From positions 6,696,001-6,760,000 of the forward strand of contig JAJUBI010000001.1 of assembly GCA_022419385.1 (NCBI GenBank): a DNA stretch of 64,000 bases, written 5' to 3'. The position numbers and the translations under genes are program-made. Within the stretch, counting starts at the first letter, position 1; every line of letters begins with the position of its first letter. Under the pieces are notes generated by a model. That model ran no database searches. It had not been told where the DNA came from and saw nothing but the letters and a program-made list of their open reading frames with translations. Shown here piece by piece: positions 1-11,144 of the stretch. Source of the stretch: Paraconiothyrium sp. Pb-2020. Its lineage: Eukaryota; Ascomycota; Dothideomycetes; Pleosporales; Didymosphaeriaceae.

Positions 1-809
1 CGGTGCAACTGCGCTTCACTCACCACGACAGTGAAGCCAATACCTAAATTCTGCTTTAATTATTGATACTCATTTGGTCAATTCAATGTACTTACAGTCC
101 TTCCACTTTGTTTCTTGCGTGGCGAGCAGCTTCAGAAGGAGAGCTATAGTACCGGCGACCAGGAGACTTGAGAGAACTCGATCCAAGACATTGTCGCGAG
201 GACCCTTCAGATAAATATGAGGAGAAGTTAAAATCATCACGGAGTATAACAGATGTCCTTTGCACTTCAGCCGAGACTCTGTGTCCACGATTTATACGTG
301 GTCTAATGCTTGTTGGAGATAGCCTACCAGCATCCAGCATACGGTCATTCGGGTGTGTGCCTTGTTCACATACACATATTAAGAATTCGGCCCCAGCAGG
401 AAATAACTCAGCTCAACCATTGTAGCTGGGATCTAGATTGCATCAGTCGTGACTTTCGGGCACTCAACTCGACTGCGCGGCGACGCTGTCTAGCCTGCAA
501 TGGGCATACGATGACACCCTATCGGCAGCTATCCGGACCCCGAAGACCTGAACAGCCACTCATCTCGACCCGAAGGCCCCGCAGTGGTAGTCTAATCATG
601 CATGCGTACGGAGTACTGTCAACATTGCCTAGAATGTCCGTTGGCAATCACGTGTTCGAATGGACCCTAGGCACCTTCTTGATACCTTCGTGGTCATATC
701 TCTACCTATTGTGCTACATTCGGTGATTCTGTGCTGTCAATACTCTAGCTTCGTTATAACACTCCATCCAGTGCTCACCAACGTTTTCAGTATATCCAGA
801 TTTTGCACA
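1..809. other. No gene recognised
   Basis: Short open frames occur on both strands but none shows a family motif, signal peptide or a convincing splice structure. The last part is probably the promoter and leader of the P450 gene that starts at 810. Confidence 0.5.
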
Positions 810-2560
810 ATGCTCCGAGAACTGGGACGTTGTCTTTCCACCAAATATTCAACATGGATTTATCCAGCTGACCCTTCTTCCTTGGGTTGGGTGGCACTTT
901 TCGTTGTGCTGTACCTATGTTGGTATCAGTGGAGTTTTCATCTGTCTCCACGATGGAGCCCACAACAAGTCGCTGAAGTTCCATACTGGATTCCTTGTAA
1001 GCCAGTCCTTTGTCGATGAGGTGGCGCTAAATTAGCTACTGTACAGTTCTTGGCCACTCGACATCAATGTTTAGAGACACTGCCTCTTTGATACATCATG
1101 GAGTGTAAGAGCATGCCAAATTTTTCGGTTACCCTAAAGCTTATACGCCCTCAGACATTTCTTCAAGTGCTCCTACGAACCGTTTGCTATTCGAGTGCTT
1201 GGAGAACGGATCTATGTGGTCACGTCTTCGGAAGATGTTACTCAGGTGTACAAGAACTCAGCTAGCTTCTCGTGGGACGCGTACATGGACAAACTCCTCA
1301 GCTCGTTTGGTCTCAGTCATTCCGCGCGAAGGCTTTCTTGGCGGAAACCTGACCCGAACGATGTTGATGATCCTCGCATGCAGGTGCTGAACCCTCGGCG
1401 TAAATCCCTTGTGCATCTCATCGAAGACATATACAAGATGCAGCTCCTACCTGGAGATCGTTTGGATGTCATGCTCCAGACCGTCATGTCTCGGCTCGAC
1501 ATGTGGATAAATTGGGCCAATATGCGTGGACCTTTCATCAGCCACAGCACCATCGTGGAGCGTGAGATCTCCGTCAAAAGATTGTGTTCCCACTTGATCA
1601 CCGACTCCACAACTAGGGCTATGTTTGGAGACCTGATGTTTCAGATCGAACCTGATCTGATCGAACAGATGACCATCTTCAACGACTATTCTTGGGCTAT
1701 CGTATTCAATGTTCCACAGATCTTTACACCACGGCTCAATCAAGCTAGAAAAAGGCTTTCACGGGCTGTTCGTAGGTACCTCGAAACTCCCCAATCACAA
1801 AGGACTCAGCAATCGTGGTCTATTGGCGCCATAATTGAGTCGGCCGATACTTTCGCTATGGACAAAGACACTCAAGTATCGATGTTGTTGATGATTTGGT
1901 GGGCGTAAGTCTCGTGATGATGACACTGAAGTCTTCGAGCTGATCGGCTTTAGTGCCCACAGTAACACCATCAATGCTTGTTTCTGGCTGCTCAGCTATG
2001 TGAGCTATAACCCAATCCTGGTGCAAATCCTACGAGCGGAAACACAGTCCGCGTTCCAGGGAGTCCACATGGATGTTCATTACATCATGGATCACTGTCC
2101 TTACTTGGAGTCCATGTATTATGAGACGCTCCGCCTTGTCAATGGCGCCATGAGCATTCGCAAAGTAGACGAGGACACAATTGTTTCTGGGAAAATACTA
2201 AAAGCTGGCAACACTGTGGTAATACCGTATCGCGAGATACATTACAACCCGAATGTGTGGGGTGATCCAGCCGCTCATTTCGATCCTGAAAGATTTCTAC
2301 AGCGACCGAAATTGGCCAGCCACCCATCTTATCGACCTTTTGGAGGAGGCGTGAGCTACTGCCCCGGCCGTCACCTGGCCAAGGCCGAGATTTGTGGCTT
2401 TGTGGCTGCCTTCATCAACCGATTTGACATCGACATACCGCATAAGACTGACGGCACTGCCCAGCCCTTTCCAACCCTTGACACGAGCAAGCCTTCTACG
2501 GGTATCACGAGCTGTATGCCAGATGAGGATCTTTTTGTAAGGATACGGATGAGAACTTGA
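810..2560 (+). CDS. Cytochrome P450 monooxygenase, CYP7/CYP8-like
   Basis: Heme-thiolate oxidase anchored in the ER membrane; substrate unknown. I read four exons, 810-996, 1047-1104, 1155-1904 and 1954-2560, with introns of 50, 50 and 49 bp that keep frame throughout and give about 533 residues, a normal P450 length. The N-terminus has a membrane segment (GWVALFVVLYLCWYQW) followed by VPYWIPFLGHS, the usual start of the globular domain. The K-helix ExxR is in YYETLRL, the PERF-type motif in FDPERF, and the heme loop is FGGGVSYCPGRHLA with its cysteine ligand. The I-helix reads AAHSNTINACFW: asparagine replaces the usual acidic residue before threonine, as in CYP7 and CYP8 enzymes. The start ATG at 810 was chosen because it gives a full anchor. 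No tailoring partner lies beside it, except the rhodopsin-like gene downstream. Confidence 0.9.
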
Positions 2561-3087
2561 GGTTCCACCTAACGTTAGTGAAGCTTTGACGTGAAGAGCT
2601 AGGCGGCGGGACCCATTGTTTCCTACAGCACATAGCGTAATATCACGCGAAATAATTTTTTTAGTCTGTCCCGCACAATCTATCCTGTATCGATTTTATT
2701 GCCGTGAGATGACTTTTGCGGCGTAGCATGTGCGCGCGGTCCAGCCCCCATATCCATCTCGCTTACATGCATTAGGTCGGGAAGGAACGGCATATAATGT
2801 GGTTGTAGCGGTAAGTACGTGCCAGTGGGGCCTTTGGTCTTGCCACCGCGTTGCATGCCAAACATCGGCGCTACTCCGCAGCTTGTCCAGACTATTGTCA
2901 GGCGCACGTATAGTGTACTTCTCATTATATTGGCTTACGGTGACCGAAATATACGAGGACGCACCTAAACAGCTAGACGTACCGACAGCTGAATGACGAG
3001 CGTGGCCTTGTAAAGTAGAGCCTGCACTTATAGGATGCCTCCCTAAGGTCAATACTTTGTTGATTACACGAGCTCTGAGATCCACGA
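2561..3087. other. Intergenic, no gene recognised
   Basis: Separates the P450 from the rhodopsin-like gene. No motif-bearing frame was seen. It probably holds the P450 terminator and the next promoter. Confidence 0.4.
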
Positions 3088-4324
3088 TGGCGAACCAAAA
3101 CTCAGTCAGCACATTTGCCCCATCAGCTCCTAGATTCAGTGTCGACCTTTTCCTTGTGAGTAAGGCCGTGTGAAGATCTCATCACCTCCTAACCTGATTC
3201 GTAGGGCGTGGTCTGGACGGGATTTTGTCTTGCAACAATCTCCGTTGCCTGTCGAACATGGTTTCGGTTCCAGAAGTTGCGCCGCCTGTTCGTCGATGAT
3301 GCATTCGTCCTCTTCGCGTGGGCGCTCGTCCTTGCTACGTCCATTCTCTGGCAAACTTACGCGGAAGACATGTTCCTCAACAATGCTGTTTCCCGTGGCG
3401 TGCAAATGCCACCGGTAGACTTCATACCGCGATCAGAAAGTTTTCTAAAAGCATCCGCTGCAGTTGTCTTCTTGTTCTACACCACATTATGGTCCATCAA
3501 GTTGTCGTTCCTCTTCTTTTTCAGGCGCCTTTATGTTAACGTTTCCAGTTGGATGAGGTTCTGGTGGATCATATTCGTAGTCACTGTGGCAACGTGGGCC
3601 GTGTGCGTGGGCAACATCGAGTACAAATGCTTGGTCCACCCTTTGATAGAGATTGCGGCGCAATGCGGTGGAGACTCCTCGAGAAACTATCAACATGTCA
3701 CTCTCATCTTGAATTGTGTCTTGGACATCATTACAGACGTTTTGGGTAAGTGACTGCGAGCCCTACTACTATGGTTCTTGGGAGTATACAGCTAATGCAA
3801 GTGTCAGTAACCGCTATTCCGATCACCATACTATGGAAGGTTCGGATCAGCATGCGACGAAAACTAGCCCTTGCATTGGTGTTCTCAGCGACCATTCTCA
3901 CGATTATCTTCGCGATTGCGCGCGTTTCATCGATTACGGCAAAATGGTACCGACAGGATATGACTTGGCTTTACATCTGGAGTGATCTCGAGAGCAATGC
4001 GGGTAATTGCTCACAGTGAAATGTGTTATTTTACTTGGCTGACTATATAACTCAGCTCTCATTGTATCATCCCTCGGTTCTTTCCGCTCCTTGTTCACGT
4101 CTCAAGATTCCAGACAAAAACCATCGCACCCAGTCGATGCACCATACACAATAGGCAGCCCACCTCGGAAAGGAAAGCTTGACTCGATAGCACAGATTAT
4201 GGGTTCGTCTGTAAGCAAGGGCTCCTATCCTGCTATCACGCATGAATTTTTGAAACTTGAAGACACCCAACTGGGCCCTTTACAGACCAACACATCTAGT
4301 GAGCCATGCACAAGCGAACACTAG
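3088..4324 (+). CDS. Rhodopsin-like (PTH11-type) integral membrane protein
   Basis: Seven-helix membrane protein of the fungal rhodopsin-domain family; some members are candidate G-protein-coupled receptors, but no ligand can be inferred. Exons 3205-3745, 3808-4002 and 4056-4324 join in frame across introns of 62 and 53 bp. Family signatures are seen in order: LVLATSILW and WSIKLSFLFFFRRLY helices, a cysteine-bearing loop, DIITDVL+VTAIPITILWKVRI, WSDLESNAALIVSSLGSFRSLF, then a polar cytoplasmic tail. The 5' end is unresolved. The only nearby ATG (3088, MANQNSVSTF) runs to a strong GTGAGT donor at 3156, but splicing to the TAG acceptor ending at 3204 leaves the frame off by one base. The frame that does fit has no ATG. 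Either a leader exon is missing from this reading or the 5' end carries a one-base indel. The family call is firm. Confidence 0.75.
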
Positions 4325-5270
4325 ACTACGTCACAGATTGCCTGAGGGCAATAGACACTTCAGCCACTTGTTAGTAGGCAGATTTCCTCAGATAACGCAA
4401 CACAACTTTGGATCGTCAGTCTATGGGCTTCCCTTGGTTGTCTGGTTGGAATTCCGGTCATTCGTTAGGAGGATATCTAGGTTCACATCCATTCGCTACT
4501 ACTCAGTCCTTCTCAAAGCTAAAAGGTTGACCTAAGTTAAAGTAATTAAGCATGATCTGTTAGGTTTATTCAATTAAAGTATGTTTTAGATCTAGAAGCT
4601 TTTCATAGAGACTATGTTCAGAAGTGTTCGTACAAGGCGCTGCAGCATCATAATATGGACTCCTGCCTTCTGCGAAAGGACATAATCTCGCTCAAATGCC
4701 TGGTCGGAGATGAGTGATGCACGATTGAAGTTGAATCTGATGCTTGAGTCCTGCATCGGCATCTCGGGGAGGGAAATATAACGGTAGTATTGGCTGGGTC
4801 CGTTTTACTGTGTCGTCATCTATCCCAGCCCGTCCTGTACGCAACGAACCGAGTTGGTCATTAGTAGCACTGCAATGTGAGCCATGTTAGCCAAGGAGAT
4901 TGACCCGTGCGCATCTCAGCCGGCCCCGTTCTCCATCCCCGAATCCCAACGCTCCCGCTCCGGACGCTGCTGCAACTGCCTTACTGCTACTCTTCCATTC
5001 CAATGACATTGGATCAATGCAGCAGCGAGGCCGTATCTGGAGACCTTTCGAGCCTTGAACTTATTCACTTCCGTTTCTGATAAAGCGGCTGCATCACGTT
5101 GTAGTATGGCTTTGTGGTTTACGAGTTCCTCATTCATGTATGCCATTCTAATCTTATGTACGTATAGTATCTATTAGCTGCCAACTGGATAGGAAGTATT
5201 AACTTCTCCTCTAATCCATCTCTCGCTGATCCATTCTATTTTAACAAGAAACTCCTCGGGCAAAGAATCC
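4325..5270. other. No gene recognised
   Basis: Contains an unrecognised 76-codon minus-strand frame (4916-5146) rich in charged residues, which I do not support as a gene. Otherwise nothing seen before the ABC relic. Confidence 0.4.
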
Positions 5271-5660
5271 CTACGAAGCGCGCTTTGTGGCCTTGGTCCT
5301 CAACTTCATCATCAGGAACACCATTTCGTAGCTACTAAAACAGAATAATACCACAATCACAGCGTTCCTCCACCGGTAGTACTCCTCCTTCAGAGTGAGC
5401 GTTTTGAGATACCCCGCAGCATCTGCGAACTAGCTCACCTCACAATTTGGAAGCGCGTCTGGGTTGAGCAGATTGGTATCGACGCCCATACCTTGTTTAT
5501 ACAGTGAAAGGTACTCGCCGCATGTCTGATTGGCTGGAGGGTCAAATACTGCTAACTCACTGGGCTTGCAGGTTACAGTCGCAGACTAGGACGTAAAGAC
5601 CAGAAGGGACGACATGAGGTAGTTGAATGGGTGGAGGTAGTAAATCCTATAGATATGCTT
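5271..5660 (-). pseudogene. Relic of the C-terminus of a PDR-type ABC transporter
   Basis: Reading the minus strand in pieces gives parts of the last extracellular loop and final helix of an ABCG/PDR multidrug exporter. First comes YYLHPFNYLMSSLLVFTS, then VTCKPSELAVFDPPANQTCG and EYLSLYKQGM, then a segment beginning AGYLKTLTLKEEYYRWRN that ends in a hydrophobic helix and a TAG stop at 5273-5271. The pieces lie in different frames with stops between them, and no ABC ATPase domain is present nearby, so this is a decayed fragment. The order PFxYL, C-x-PP-NQTCGEYL, then GYL..L.....WR follows the family order. No start codon is meaningful. Confidence 0.7.
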
Positions 5661-5959
5661 GTCAGAAAACTGAGATGGAGAATCAAGAGGTACCTCAAGC
5701 GATTTACATCATGAAGGCGGGGCACCGGCTCAAAGCGGGGTTATACTAAATCAGGAAATCCATCCCGGACAGTGCATTCGGTGATGCCGCTTCAATTCGC
5801 TGATTATAAGCATACACGCCCTAGACGCTATCATTCGTAGTCGCCAGAAACCTTATTGACCGTCGCGCCCTACAAGTACTAATAGGTAGCTCTCACACAC
5901 ATTAATCAAGCCGTGAACGATTACACTTCACTTCCCGATTTCACACATCCCTATACACC

Positions 5960-7253
5960 ATGTTACAGCCGATCCTCTCTCGTGCATGGCTACTACTTCT
6001 CGTTGGTGTAGCATGGTACATCTTCAATCGAGCTAGAAAAAGTAGAATTGTCCAAGTATACCTCCTTCACCCACCACTGAATCATATACTGATTTATCGC
6101 AGCCATCACAACTCGCTAGTTCTGTTACCAAAAAGGCAGATTACTCTGAGAAAAGCTACTACGATATCGAGCCCCTGACTAATTTCAATCTGTCTACTAC
6201 AAGCCCGATCAAGCTCCGGCCCTTCAAGCCGAAGTATCATTTGACCATGGGTATGGACCCCTTGGGACCTTCCCTGCTCGTTTTTCCGTAACTATTCCAC
6301 TCCCACATGCTAAGCCACTCTCGCCAACAGCACTGGAAAATATCACCATCTCTGAGCTTGTAGCTATGGATAATACGTATACTTCCCGCATTGCCCTCCG
6401 CCGCGAACTTATCTCTACTCGACCGAACGATGTGCTTGCGCTGAATGAGGTGGCCGAACGTAGTGTATTGGAATTCTATGACTGGATAATGAAAACATAT
6501 CTCCCGCGTCGATTTCCAACTGTCTTCGCCCTCCACCCTTCTTCAACTTCCCTCACAAACCTCGTCACCGCCGAGGAAATCCCATTGAAGCCAGATTCCG
6601 CCAGGCAAGCATTGCAGATTATTGGAGGAAATGTCGATGACGACTTCCTATTTCTGTTGCCTACTGCCGACGAAGGTAAATACCGCCTCGAAGGTTTTAT
6701 AACTTGCTTCCCATCCGGTTTCAAGCTCGCGGCCAAACTCGGGCTTAAGCTTGCTGATATCCATAGTCCTGTCCCCGGTTATCAAAAAAGGTTGGAGAAA
6801 AGTATGGATCGTTTTTTTGCGGCATTGCCAGTAGGGAAGATAGTGAGGAGAGCAAACTGGACGGTTACCACGCATGGGGATTTGTTTTGTTTAAGTGGGA
6901 ATCATACTAGTGAAGAGGAGGCGGAGAATTTAGGCGAGCGGAATCAGGTTAACGAATGGAGTATAGCGAGTGCGGTGCTGAGGTGTGAACGACAAACTCT
7001 GCATCGATTACCTGGCACAAAAGCGTTGGTATTCGCGTTCAAAACGTATCAGTATGGACTTGAGCAGGTAAAGGAGGAGGGCAGTGGAGAAGACTTGGCG
7101 GAGGCGATTGATGGATTAGACCAGGGGAATGTGCCAGGGATGGGCTTCTACAAAAGTGCTGTTTCATGGGGAGAGAGGGTGAAGTATTTCTTAAGGGGGA
7201 GTGAGAGAAGCTACGAAGAGGAGAGTGCTATTAGTGGCTGTGATCTTTTGTAA
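5960..7253 (+). CDS. DUF3445 / heme-dependent oxidative N-demethylase-like protein
   Basis: Member of the DUF3445 (HDOD) family; the characterised relatives are heme enzymes that demethylate amines oxidatively. The substrate here is unknown. Exons 5960-6055, 6103-6250 and 6331-7253 with 47- and 80-bp introns give about 388 residues, the usual family length with an added N-terminal membrane anchor (RAWLLLLVGVAWYIF, about residues 8-22). Family features seen in order: LRPFKPKYHLTMA, then MDNTYTSRIALRRELI, LEFYDWIMKTYLPRRFP, FITCFPSGF, SPVPGYQKRLEKSMDRFF, NWTVTTHGDLF, and near the end LRCERQTLHRLPGTKALVFA with FKTYQYGLEQV. The middle exon was placed because HLTM-G joins to CA-CTG across the second intron and restores the family reading. 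No frameshift seen, so it looks functional. Confidence 0.85.
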
Positions 7254-8038
7254 GTTGTTCAAATATCTGCGTAGTTGACTTGCACTTAGATCTATTCGCA
7301 AATGTCGTCTCTGCTCTCAGGGTACAGGTAGAGGCATCCTCGTCAAAACCCCCCCTCCATTGAACAGTCATCAAGATGTTATCTCACCGTTGTAGGAATG
7401 GAACAAAGCCGATCTACAGTTAAGATTGGTTTATAAAAGCTGATCTATCTCCCCTAATCAGGTGCTAGTTGGGCCAGGAATGAGTATTTTCGAGCGTTGC
7501 AAGCAGCAAATTAGGTTCAGGACAGCTGGAGGAGAGGAACCTCAGCAACAATTTATCATCCGGGAATGAAGATATTGAGCGAGCCTAGCGAGTCCCGCGA
7601 CATACTGATTCCATCTGGTCGTCCATATTGGTACGATGCAAGCTGGTCCAAAAGCTGATGTTAACAATTAACGGATGTAATTAACGTTATTATATCTGTT
7701 AACACACTAGTTCACGAGTTGTTTATTTGGGAAACACGCGGCAGCACTTAACCCATATTATACTATAGCGATCTCTTCTTTGATGATGCCGCTGAAACGG
7801 AAGTGGCATCTCAATATAAGGTATTACTTGCGACCCACTTTCTTTCTAGTCTACTTAGCAAAAATATCTTCATTCGATGACCAGAGATATGTAACGAACA
7901 ACATTTCTTTTGTAATGGTTTTCCAATCATTGACTTCCCTTTCTCTTGCCTCGCAAAGGATCTGTTCTACATGTATCGCTCCACCTCCACTTCGACCTGC
8001 TCTCCCGAGCAATACAGTCCTTTCAGCAAGCCCAAGCC
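7254..8038. other. No gene recognised
   Basis: Intergenic between convergent genes. Around 7660-7705 there is a short AT-rich stretch with repeated GTTAAC/TTAAC words. Nothing else stands out. Confidence 0.4.
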
Positions 8039-9328
8039 TCAGTCGTATTGCCAAAACCGCCAATCGCCCGTACGACTTGGGTCTCGTTGTGGAGCACAAG
8101 GATAACACACCTCGCAGCCCCTTCTAATGCAAATGTTTGGCTCGCAAAAGCTTCCTCCGAATGGATTGACAATTGCGCCATTCTTGAGTAACAGCTCGGC
8201 GATAGCATCGTGGCATCGCTCGACCGCTCCCTGGTGTGCGTTGCCAAAGAATCCGCTACAGATATTGACGTTTGCGCCTTTGCTGAGGAGGAGGTTTACG
8301 ATATCCTCGTGCCCTCCTTGAGCGGCTGCTTGGAGTGCTGTTCCGTAATAGCCGCCATTGGTGTTGACGTTGGCGCCGTTGTCAAGGAGGATGTTGACGA
8401 TGGCTTTGTGGCCTCCGTTAGAAGCTGCCTGGAGCGGAGAGCCGAGCTTGATGTCGGCAGCCTTTTTGAGGAGCAGCTTTACGATGGCTTCGTGTCCGGA
8501 GGCAGAAGCTGCGTGTAGCGCGTTGCCGTAAAACGTGCTTTCCATGTTGATGTTGGCGCCGTTGTCGATCAGGAACCGTACCATTGCCTCGTGGCCATTA
8601 GACGCAGCTGGCTGGATTGGATTGCCGTACTGTCTGGCATCGAAGTTGATCTCTGCACCATTGTCCAGTAGCAATTTTGCGGCGCCTACATGCCCCTTAT
8701 CGGCAGCCGCCTGAAGAGCCTTCCCGTAATGTCCCGTGTACGTAGTGACTTTCGCTCCATGATTGATCAGTAACTGTATGATCGCTTCGCTACCTCCATA
8801 TGCTGCCGCACCAATTGGGTCGCCCCAGTTGCCATTATCAGAATTGGGGTCGGCTCCTTTGGCAAGCAGCAGCTTTACGATACCTTCGTGGCGGTTCCGC
8901 GCAGCTGTGTGGAGTGCATTGCCCCATCTCCTGGTGCTCCGCCAGAAACGACGACCAGTCGCCGAGCCTTCGAGAGGCTCAAATACCGGGCCGTCATCCA
9001 CTTTGGCGCCTCTTAATAAGAGTAGCTCTACGACGTCTTGATGTCCATTTTTGGACGCCAGGAACATTGCATCATAATCGCGGTCATCGTCAGATCTAGC
9101 GTGCACATTAGCTCCCTCATTTAAGAGCCGTTCGACCGCTGTGATTTGGCCTCTCTGTGCAGCCCCTCGGATTCCTGAACTCTGGCACTCTTGCACATTG
9201 TGACGATACAGGTAAGTATTAGCGAGATTGTAGAGGCGGCGATTGGACTGTGCAAAGGCGTTGATATCCACATCTGATTCTAGGGCCTCTACGATCTCGA
9301 GAAGTAGTTCATTTGATAGGTGAAGCAT
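8039..9328 (-). CDS. F-box-like / ankyrin-repeat protein
   Basis: Single-exon 429-residue protein. The N-terminus MLHLSNELLLEIVEALES followed by INAFAQSNRRLYNLANTYLY reads as an F-box-like helix bundle. The rest is a tandem array of about nine ankyrin repeats with the usual G-A-x-V-N, TALH/ALHAA and G-HE-x-IV-x-LLL patterns, for example GHEAIVKLLLKKAADIK and GHEDIVNLLLSKGANVN. Such proteins probably act as adaptors that recruit targets to SCF ubiquitin ligases, but the partner cannot be told. The last repeat loses the pattern (ending GDWRFWQYD), so the C-terminus may be altered. It is intact in reading frame. Two more ankyrin genes lie at 28-32 kb. Confidence 0.88.
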   Translation of the reverse strand: MLHLSNELLLEIVEALESDVDINAFAQSNRRLYNLANTYLYRHNVQECQSSGIRGAAQRGQITAVERLLNEGANVHARSDDDRDYDAMFLASKNGHQDVVELLLLRGAKVDDGPVFEPLEGSATGRRFWRSTRRWGNALHTAARNRHEGIVKLLLAKGADPNSDNGNWGDPIGAAAYGGSEAIIQLLINHGAKVTTYTGHYGKALQAAADKGHVGAAKLLLDNGAEINFDARQYGNPIQPAASNGHEAMVRFLIDNGANINMESTFYGNALHAASASGHEAIVKLLLKKAADIKLGSPLQAASNGGHKAIVNILLDNGANVNTNGGYYGTALQAAAQGGHEDIVNLLLSKGANVNICSGFFGNAHQGAVERCHDAIAELLLKNGAIVNPFGGSFCEPNICIRRGCEVCYPCAPQRDPSRTGDWRFWQYD

Positions 9329-9799
9329 TGAGGTTGCTTCAAAGTTCTATCAGCGCCGGATGTTATCACGTGGTAGGAACAATCATGACTTACTAGGCTC
9401 TAAGATGGTATCATAGTTCCCAATGTGTGCTTTCCTAACGCGAGAAGTACTGTGTGCCTAGTTGAGTCGGCGTAAGAGGGCCCAGTGGGACTTGCCATCG
9501 ATTGCTGAGGCATTCGACGTTATAAAAGCTCGGCAATGTACTGCTGCCTGGCGGCTGACTAAGCACATATGCGAGAAAGACCAAATCACATTAGCTCGTA
9601 GTTAAAGACCGAGCTGAGACAAGTAGTAACGTGAGTTACAACGTGACTTTGAAGATGCAGACTTAAGGTGAGTGTCTGGATGATAAGATAGATCACGATG
9701 AGTCACAGCTCACCACTAGCCACGAGTTGAGTGAGGTGCTAAGCAGAGCTTCAAAGACAAGCATAAGAGATATATTGATACGTGAGACCACAATCCTCT
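9329..9799. other. Promoter region of the ankyrin gene and upstream flank of the 5S gene
   Basis: No coding signal. It separates the divergently oriented ankyrin gene and the 5S rRNA gene. Confidence 0.4.
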
Positions 9800-9918
9800 A
9801 CATACGACCATAGGACACTGAAAACTAGGCTTCCCGTCCGCTCAGCCATATATAAGCAGTGTACCGGCGGATTAGTAGTTGCGTGGGTGACCAGCAGCGA
9901 ATACCCGCTGTTGTATGT
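9800..9918 (+). rRNA. 5S ribosomal RNA, intact dispersed copy
   Basis: A 119-nt sequence begins ACATACGACCATAGGACACT and ends GCTGTTGTATGT. The two ends pair as helix I (ACATACGAC with GTTGTATGT). The inner segment AGTAGTTGCGTGGGTGACC matches the conserved 5S domain that contains the RNA polymerase III internal control region. It is followed directly by a run of five T, the pol III terminator. Dispersed single 5S genes, rather than copies inside the rDNA repeat, are normal for filamentous ascomycetes. It lies antisense and just downstream of the NucA/NucB-like gene. No mutation that would break pairing was seen. Confidence 0.93.
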
Positions 9919-9986
9919 TTTTGTGATTTTATTGTAATCTTTACAACAAAGTAAATCCCTCTCTTTCTCTACTAAGATAAAAGTAA

Positions 9987-11144
9987 CTACTGTCCATCTG
10001 TGTGTTCGAAACAAGGGAACCAACATTCGACCTTCTGTTTATTATTTCCTGTGTCGGTGATCTTACAATACCTCGTAGGCTTCCTGTTTGGATCGCTCTC
10101 TGGATCGGTCCAAGGTCCTCTGCCGTCTCCTTCCTGCTCCGAATGCCAGACGAACCCTAACGCGGGATGCTCGTGAGACGGGTCGTACTGAAACTCCAGC
10201 CTCGAATTGAAGCCAGCAGTACGCTTTAGCTGCAGGACAAGAGGAAGGCCCAGGATTCCGTAAGTGCCTTGCGCGTCGAGCGTGGTAGACTGTGTGTTAC
10301 CAGCCTGACGGTTCTTGAAGTCAAAAAGCTTGATGTCATTGAAGTTGCTGTCGCCATCACGCTCCAGCTCGACACTGCACTGGTACAGCTCTGCGTAAGG
10401 TGTTCCCTGCCAGCCATATTTGTTGTTGTCGCGGGCACGGAAGTAGGGAGCCTCGATCTTTCCGGTCTGAACCTGTTTTTCCCTCATCTCGATTTGCCAG
10501 CCATCTTGAGTGCAGTCCGGTTGTGTGCCACCTAGTTGGTTGAGACAGTATTTAAGCTTGGTCTGGTCTGCGCCATTGTCAATGAGCGACGTAAAGTCCA
10601 CGCGGAAGAAATCGTCCTCGTTCATGTTCCTTACGATTCCTGAAAGCTTGCCACCAAGGGACTCGTTCTCGCTGTTTGGCATACAGCGTAGACTGTTCTT
10701 GAACTGTTTTTGGTTGAAGTCGTCCTGCTGGGCTAGCGCGGGCGGCCACTCGTCACACTGATAAGTTCCGATGGCTGTGGGATCACTGAACTTCTGACTG
10801 AACGGAAAGTTGCGGCACATGGAACTACCTGCGGCTGGTCTGGGATTTGCAACCTGACAACCGCTTTCCTGGCGATTTTTGTTTCGGACCGAGGCTTTGT
10901 CGCGGCCAACATAGGTGATCAAGTTTGCGTCGGGATCGTTTGCGGCCTCGCAGCGGATGTAGTAGCATGCGTTGTTGCAGGCGGATTCGGAACGCCTGCA
11001 GTCGATTTGAAATGTTCCATGGTCAACACCCTGTCTTTTGGCGAGGATGCGGTTCGAGCGACCTGGAGCTATGGATTGTTGCGCAGAGCATAGCAGTCCA
11101 TAGAGGGCAGTCGCTGTGATTGTGGGACGCAATGCGAAATGCAT
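9987..11144 (-). CDS. Secreted NucA/NucB-like deoxyribonuclease
   Basis: A 385-residue single-exon protein with a signal peptide (about residues 1-22, hydrophobic, ending near LLCSAQQS). A dibasic LAKRQG site follows, a likely Kex2-type cleavage point releasing the mature domain. The mature part is cysteine-rich (SACNNACYYIRCEA, SGCQV, SMCRNFPF). It carries TYQCDEWPPA near residue 130 and PNSENESLGGKLSG about 40 residues on. This resembles the CDE-P and N-N/E-GG-L motifs of NucA/NucB extracellular nucleases. The C-terminal half (DGWQIEMREK to CWFPCFEHTDGQ) is a family-specific extension rich in polar residues and two further cysteine pairs. Probable role: nucleic acid degradation outside the cell. 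The assignment rests on motif resemblance only. Confidence 0.75.
   Translation of the reverse strand: MHFALRPTITATALYGLLCSAQQSIAPGRSNRILAKRQGVDHGTFQIDCRRSESACNNACYYIRCEAANDPDANLITYVGRDKASVRNKNRQESGCQVANPRPAAGSSMCRNFPFSQKFSDPTAIGTYQCDEWPPALAQQDDFNQKQFKNSLRCMPNSENESLGGKLSGIVRNMNEDDFFRVDFTSLIDNGADQTKLKYCLNQLGGTQPDCTQDGWQIEMREKQVQTGKIEAPYFRARDNNKYGWQGTPYAELYQCSVELERDGDSNFNDIKLFDFKNRQAGNTQSTTLDAQGTYGILGLPLVLQLKRTAGFNSRLEFQYDPSHEHPALGFVWHSEQEGDGRGPWTDPESDPNRKPTRYCKITDTGNNKQKVECWFPCFEHTDGQ

Noticed and set aside
7660..7705. Repeated GTTAAC words as a possible element end
   Set aside because: Too short, with no flanking target duplication or internal coding region visible.
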